From: Fusobacterium sp. JB019
Lineage (GTDB): Bacteria > Fusobacteriota > Fusobacteriia > Fusobacteriales > Fusobacteriaceae
Length of the DNA: 64,000 nt
Direction: 5' to 3'
Assembly (NCBI GenBank): GCA_030673965.1
Contig: JAUTCN010000006.1
Location: 43,680-107,679, forward strand
Shown: in pieces, positions 60,588 through 64,000 of the stretch
How the letters are laid out: every line of letters begins with the position of its first letter
Position numbering within the stretch: position 1 is the first letter of the stretch
The notes under the pieces: model-generated
What the model was told of the DNA's origin: nothing
Seen by the model: the letters and a program-made list of their open reading frames with translations, nothing else
Database searches by the model: none
Made by a program: the position numbers and the translations under genes

Positions 60588-61220
60588 ATGCTATTAAAAA
60601 GATTATTTGATGTGATAGTTTCTTTTTTAGGAATAATATTTTTCTTGCCTCTGATGGTATTAGTTGGAATAATTATTAAACTAACATCAAAGGGACCAAT
60701 ATTATTTAAACAAATAAGAGTGACTAAAAATGAAAAATTATTTGAAATTTATAAATTTAGAACAATGAGAGAGAATACAGAAGGAAGTAAACAAATAACT
60801 ATAGGAGCAGATAAAAGAATAACAAAAATAGGAAAACTATTAAGAGTTACTAAAATAGATGAATTACCACAGCTTTTGAATGTTTTTAAAGGTGATATGA
60901 GTTTTGTAGGTCCAAGACCGGAAGTGCCTAGATATGTCAAACTGTACTCGGATAAACAAAAAGAAATATTAAAAGTAAGGGCAGGAATAACAGATTATGC
61001 CTCAATAATATTCTCAGAAGAAAGTGAAATTTTAGGAAAAGTAGATGATCCAGAAAAATTTTATATAGAAAAAATTATGCCCTATAAAATAGATTTAAAT
61101 AAAAGATATTTAAAAAAAATAGGAGTAATATCTGATATTAAATTGATAATTATAACAATTTTAAAAATAATTGGAATTAATATTTTAAAAGAAGAAACTA
61201 AATTTAAGGAGTTGATTTAA
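60588..61220 (+). CDS. Initiating sugar-phosphate transferase (PglC/WcaJ-type bacterial sugar transferase)
   Basis: This 210-residue monotopic phosphoglycosyl transferase has an N-terminal re-entrant hydrophobic helix ('DVIVSFLGIIFFLPLMVLVG'), the family's 'SKGPILFKQIRV', catalytic-loop 'YKFRTMRENTEG', 'RVTKIDELPQLLNVFKGDMS' (Asp-Glu dyad) and 'FVGPRPEVPRY'. Its short length is that of PglC, without the extra helices of WcaJ. It starts the O-unit by moving a sugar-1-phosphate, probably the product of the neighbouring dehydratase-aminotransferase, onto undecaprenyl phosphate. The ribosome binding site AGGAG is 9 bases after the dehydratase stop. Confidence 0.93.
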   Translation: MLLKRLFDVIVSFLGIIFFLPLMVLVGIIIKLTSKGPILFKQIRVTKNEKLFEIYKFRTMRENTEGSKQITIGADKRITKIGKLLRVTKIDELPQLLNVFKGDMSFVGPRPEVPRYVKLYSDKQKEILKVRAGITDYASIIFSEESEILGKVDDPEKFYIEKIMPYKIDLNKRYLKKIGVISDIKLIIITILKIIGINILKEETKFKELI

Positions 61221-62426
61221 ATGAAAAGAACAATAACATTTTCTCCACCAGATATAACACAAAGAGAAATAGATGAAGTTGTGGATACTTTAAAATCAGG
61301 ATGGATAACTACAGGACCTAAAACAAAGTTATTTGAAAAGAAAATAGCAGAGTATTGTGAAACTGAAAAAGCAGTTTGTTTTAATTCAGCAACAGCAGCT
61401 ATGGAATTAACATTAAGATTGTTTGATATAGGTCCAGGAGATGAAGTAATAACTTCAGCTTATACATATACAGCAAGTGCAAGCGTAATATTACATGTTG
61501 GAGCAACTCCTGTTTTAGTAGATATAAAATCAGATAGTTTTTTAATTGATTCAGAAAAAATAAAGGAAGCAATAACAGAAAAAACAAAAGCTATTATCCC
61601 AGTTGATATAGGTGGTATGCCAGCTGATTATGATGAAATTTTCAAAATAGTTGAAGAAAAAAAAGGATTATTTAATCCTAAAAAAGGAACTTTACAAGAA
61701 AAATTAGGAAGAATATTAATTTTAGCTGACGCAGCACATTCTTTTGGGGCCACTTATAAAGGATCAAAAATAGGAAGTGTTGCAGATTTCTCAAGTTTTT
61801 CATTTCATGCAGTTAAAAATTTAACTACAGCAGAAGGCGGAGCTTTAACTTGGAAAGAAAATAAAGCTTTAGATAATGGGGATATGTATAAACAGTTTAT
61901 GCTACTTTCATTACATGGTCAAAATAAAGATGCATTATCAAAAATGAAAGCGGGGGCTTGGAAGTACGATATAGCTATTCCAGGTTACAAATGTAATATG
62001 ACTGATATTAATGCAGCTATAGGATTAGCTCAATTAGAAAGATATGATAGTGAAATACTTGTTAAAAAAGAAAAAATAGTTTCATGGTATAAAAAATATT
62101 TTAAAGATATAAAAGGAATAATTCTTCCTGAATTTGATTTAAAAGATAGAAAAAGTTCAAAACATATATATGCTTTGAGATTAGTAAATAAAACATTAGA
62201 AGAAAGAAATAAAATTATTATAGGATTAGCAGAAGAAGGAATAGCAACAAATGTTCATTATCAGCCATTGCCATTATTTACAGCGTATAAAAATTTAGGA
62301 TATAAAATGGAAGATTATCCAATTTCTTATGCAATGTCTATAAATGAAATATCCATGCCATTTCATAATATGTTAAAAGAAGATGATATTAAATATATAG
62401 CAAAAATTTTTAAAGGAATATTTTAA
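61221..62426 (+). CDS. DegT/DnrJ/EryC1-family aminotransferase (UDP-4-amino sugar type)
   Basis: This 401-residue PLP aminotransferase has 'FNSATAAMELTLRLFDIGPG', 'ADAAHSFGATYKG' (the PLP-ring Asp) and the PLP lysine in 'FSFHAVKNLTTAEGGALTW', so unlike rfbH and colD it keeps lysine and is a true aminotransferase. An insertion 'VEEKKGLFNPKKGTLQEKLG' before the Asp motif marks a recognisable subgroup. It most likely aminates the 4-keto group made by the WbpM/PglF-type enzyme. No acetyltransferase of PglD type is in the window. Its ATG abuts the stop of the initiating transferase. Confidence 0.88.
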   Translation: MKRTITFSPPDITQREIDEVVDTLKSGWITTGPKTKLFEKKIAEYCETEKAVCFNSATAAMELTLRLFDIGPGDEVITSAYTYTASASVILHVGATPVLVDIKSDSFLIDSEKIKEAITEKTKAIIPVDIGGMPADYDEIFKIVEEKKGLFNPKKGTLQEKLGRILILADAAHSFGATYKGSKIGSVADFSSFSFHAVKNLTTAEGGALTWKENKALDNGDMYKQFMLLSLHGQNKDALSKMKAGAWKYDIAIPGYKCNMTDINAAIGLAQLERYDSEILVKKEKIVSWYKKYFKDIKGIILPEFDLKDRKSSKHIYALRLVNKTLEERNKIIIGLAEEGIATNVHYQPLPLFTAYKNLGYKMEDYPISYAMSINEISMPFHNMLKEDDIKYIAKIFKGIF

Positions 62427-63529
62427 TGAAAAGAAAGATACTTTTAATGGAAAATGATATTTGGAGTTTATGCAATTTTAGGCTAGGTATAATAAAAAAA
62501 ATGATAGAATTAGGTTATGAAGTACATCTTTCAGGGATTGATAACGAAAATGAAAAGATAAATAATTTAAAGATTTATAAACATAACTTAAATATAAAAT
62601 CGAGTAGCAAAAATATAATTGATGATTTAAGATTAAGTTTTGAAATATTTAGATTGTATTGGGAAATAAAACCTGATTATACATTATTATATAGCATTAA
62701 ACCTAATATTTATGGTAATTTTGTAGCGAAAATTTTAAATATAAAAACTATAAGTAATGTTAATGGGTTAGGAAATGTTTTTATGTCAGCTAATAAAACT
62801 AGAAAAATTGTAGAGCTTTTATATAAACTAGCTTTCAAACATCCAACTAAAATTTTTTTTCAAAACCGAGATGATATGAATTTATTTTTAAATTCAAAAT
62901 TAGTAGAAAAAGAAGAAGTTGAAAGAATTCCAGGTTCAGGAGTTAATTTGAAAAAGTTTAAACCTGTTAAAAAACAGAGGAATTTAGAAAAAATAGTTTT
63001 TTTATTAATTTCTAGAATGATTTGGACTAAAGGAATTAAGGAATATATAGAAGCTGCAAAAATTTTAAAAATAAAAGGATATAAAGATGTTGAATTTCAA
63101 CTTTTAGGTCCGTTAAATGTTGATAATGAAGAAGCTATAGAAAAAGAATATTTGGATAATAATAAAAGATATATCAAGTATTTAGGTGTTTCAAAAGATG
63201 TTAGAGAAGAGATAAGAAATTCGGATTGTATAGTATTGCCTTCTTTTTATAGAGAAGGGGTTCCTAAAACTCTTATAGAGGCAGCTTCAATGGGGAAACC
63301 AATTATTACAACAGATAATGTTGGATGTAGAGATATTGTTGAAAATAATTATAATGGATTTTTAGTTAAAATAAAGAATGTGGAAGATTTAGCGTTAAAA
63401 TTAGAAAAATTTATAAAATTATCTAAAAAAGAAAAAATTAGGTTAGGAAAAAATAGTAGAAATAAAGCTGAAAAAGAATTTGATGAAGAAATAATTATAA
63501 ATAAATATAAAAATTTAATTAATAAATAA
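62426..63529 (+). CDS. Glycosyltransferase family 4 (PglA/WbpT-like)
   Basis: This 367-residue GT-B enzyme begins 'RKILLMENDIWSLCNFRLGI' and has 'PDYTLLYSIKPNIYGNFVAK', 'TISNVNGLGNVF', the donor-domain 'FLLISRMIWTKGIKEYIEAA' and the E-x7-E region 'LPSFYREGVPKTLIEAASMG'. These fit the GT4 subgroup that adds the second sugar (often N-acetylgalactosamine or galactose) to an undecaprenyl-linked acetamido-dideoxy sugar, such as PglA. It overlaps the aminotransferase by one base (TAATG), so it likely adds the second sugar of the O-unit. Confidence 0.88.
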   Translation: MKRKILLMENDIWSLCNFRLGIIKKMIELGYEVHLSGIDNENEKINNLKIYKHNLNIKSSSKNIIDDLRLSFEIFRLYWEIKPDYTLLYSIKPNIYGNFVAKILNIKTISNVNGLGNVFMSANKTRKIVELLYKLAFKHPTKIFFQNRDDMNLFLNSKLVEKEEVERIPGSGVNLKKFKPVKKQRNLEKIVFLLISRMIWTKGIKEYIEAAKILKIKGYKDVEFQLLGPLNVDNEEAIEKEYLDNNKRYIKYLGVSKDVREEIRNSDCIVLPSFYREGVPKTLIEAASMGKPIITTDNVGCRDIVENNYNGFLVKIKNVEDLALKLEKFIKLSKKEKIRLGKNSRNKAEKEFDEEIIINKYKNLINK

Positions 63530-63544
63530 ATAAAGGTGGGCACT

Positions 63545-64000
63545 ATGTACAAAATAGCAGTGGCAGGAACTGGATATGTTGGACTTGTGGCAGGAGTTTG
63601 TTTTGCTGAAATGGGACATAAGGTTACTTGCGTAGATATTGATGAAGAAAAAGTTAAATTAATGGAAAGTGGAGTTTCTCCAATTTATGAAGCAGGTCTA
63701 GAAGAACTTATGCAAAAGAATTATAAAGAAGGAAGATTACATTATACAACGGACTACAAGTCAGCATATAAAAATGCTGATGCAATATTTATAGGAGTAG
63801 GAACACCTGAATTACCAAATGGGGCAGCTAATCTTTCATATATTGCAACAGTAGCAAGGCAAATTGCAGAAAATATAGAAAAAGATTGTTTAGTAGTTGT
63901 AAAATCTACAGTTCCAGTGGGAACAAATGATAAGGTAGAGCAATTCATAAATGATTTTTTAGTTAATGATGTAAGAGTGGAAGTAGCATCAAATCCTGAA
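63545..64000 (+). CDS. ugd: UDP-glucose 6-dehydrogenase, 3'-truncated by the window
   Basis: The first 152 codons are present and the frame is open at the window end. The NAD-binding 'KIAVAGTGYVGLVAGVCFAE', 'VTCVDIDEEKV', 'PIYEAGLEELM', 'IGVGTPELPNGAANLSYI' and 'VVKSTVPVGTND' are those of the UDP-glucose/GDP-mannose dehydrogenase family. GT(P/P) at 'GTPE' and the 'STVP.GT' loop point to UDP-glucose dehydrogenase, giving UDP-glucuronic acid for an acidic glycan. A UDP-HexNAc dehydrogenase is possible because the C-terminal substrate domain is not visible. AAAGGTGGG precedes the ATG. Confidence 0.87.
   Translation, partial: MYKIAVAGTGYVGLVAGVCFAEMGHKVTCVDIDEEKVKLMESGVSPIYEAGLEELMQKNYKEGRLHYTTDYKSAYKNADAIFIGVGTPELPNGAANLSYIATVARQIAENIEKDCLVVVKSTVPVGTNDKVEQFINDFLVNDVRVEVASNPE

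Overview
The window is a very AT-rich, gene-dense stretch of bacterial chromosome, almost entirely on the plus strand. It carries a surface-glycan (lipopolysaccharide/O-antigen) locus. Lipopolysaccharide-type genes (GT9 heptosyltransferases, a WaaY-like core kinase, a VirK/DUF535 protein, TolC and a MacA-like adaptor) show a diderm. The polysaccharide chain-length module, however, is the split Gram-positive type: a separate Wzz-like membrane protein, a CpsD/YwqD-type BY-kinase and a PHP-type CpsB/YwqE phosphatase. With the strong Shine-Dalgarno sites and A/T-biased codon use, this fits the phylum Fusobacteriota (Fusobacterium/Cetobacterium-like). That placement is inferred from gene content; no rRNA gene is present to confirm it.

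Layout. (1) 1-14788: the 3' part of a giant repetitive surface protein (at least 4,927 residues) with 11 GEVED modules, then about six DUF11 modules and a prealbumin-like end, closed by a terminator. (2) 14928-16868: a VirK/DUF535 gene and a convergent heptosyltransferase sharing a bidirectional terminator. (3) 17034-50193: 30 consecutive co-directional genes without an evident internal terminator. They encode a core kinase; a 2-aminoethylphosphonate (AEP)-type ABC importer with a cytidylyltransferase and a LicD domain fused to the permease; a CDP-yersiniose-like pathway (rfbH-rfbF-rfbG-yerE-like-yerF-like); waaY and a second heptosyltransferase; an MBOAT/SGNH acylation pair; a sulfotransferase-like protein; a GT10 transferase; a GDP-colitose pathway (gmd-colD-colC-manC-hexomutase); several GT2 and GT4 transferases; a hexapeptide acyltransferase; and a Wzy/WaaL-like membrane protein. 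A terminator follows. (4) 50384-58589: a pyruvyl transferase, the Wzz-like/BY-kinase/PHP-phosphatase set, a TolC/MacA-like/FtsX-type set lacking an ATPase, and two small exported proteins. (5) 58749-64000: a WbpM/PglF-type dehydratase, an initiating sugar-phosphate transferase, an aminotransferase, a GT4 transferase and the start of UDP-glucose 6-dehydrogenase, behind a near-consensus promoter.

How it works together (inference): region 5 makes a UDP-amino-dideoxy sugar and starts the repeat unit on undecaprenyl phosphate. Region 3 supplies two 3,6-dideoxyhexose donors through chemically parallel but CDP- and GDP-linked routes, assembles the unit and decorates it with acyl, possibly sulfate, and phosphonate or phosphocholine-like groups. 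Region 4 controls chain length and may add pyruvate. No flippase (Wzx or Wzm/Wzt), no Wza and no CDP-glucoseen reductase are seen.

The most novel items are the permease-LicD fusion inside a kinase-free import-activate-transfer module, the pairing of two His-for-Lys PLP dehydrases, and the ATPase-less TolC/MacA-like/FtsX set joined to the BY-kinase operon. No tRNA, rRNA, CRISPR array, insertion sequence or prophage was seen. The longest gene-free gap is about 190 bases.
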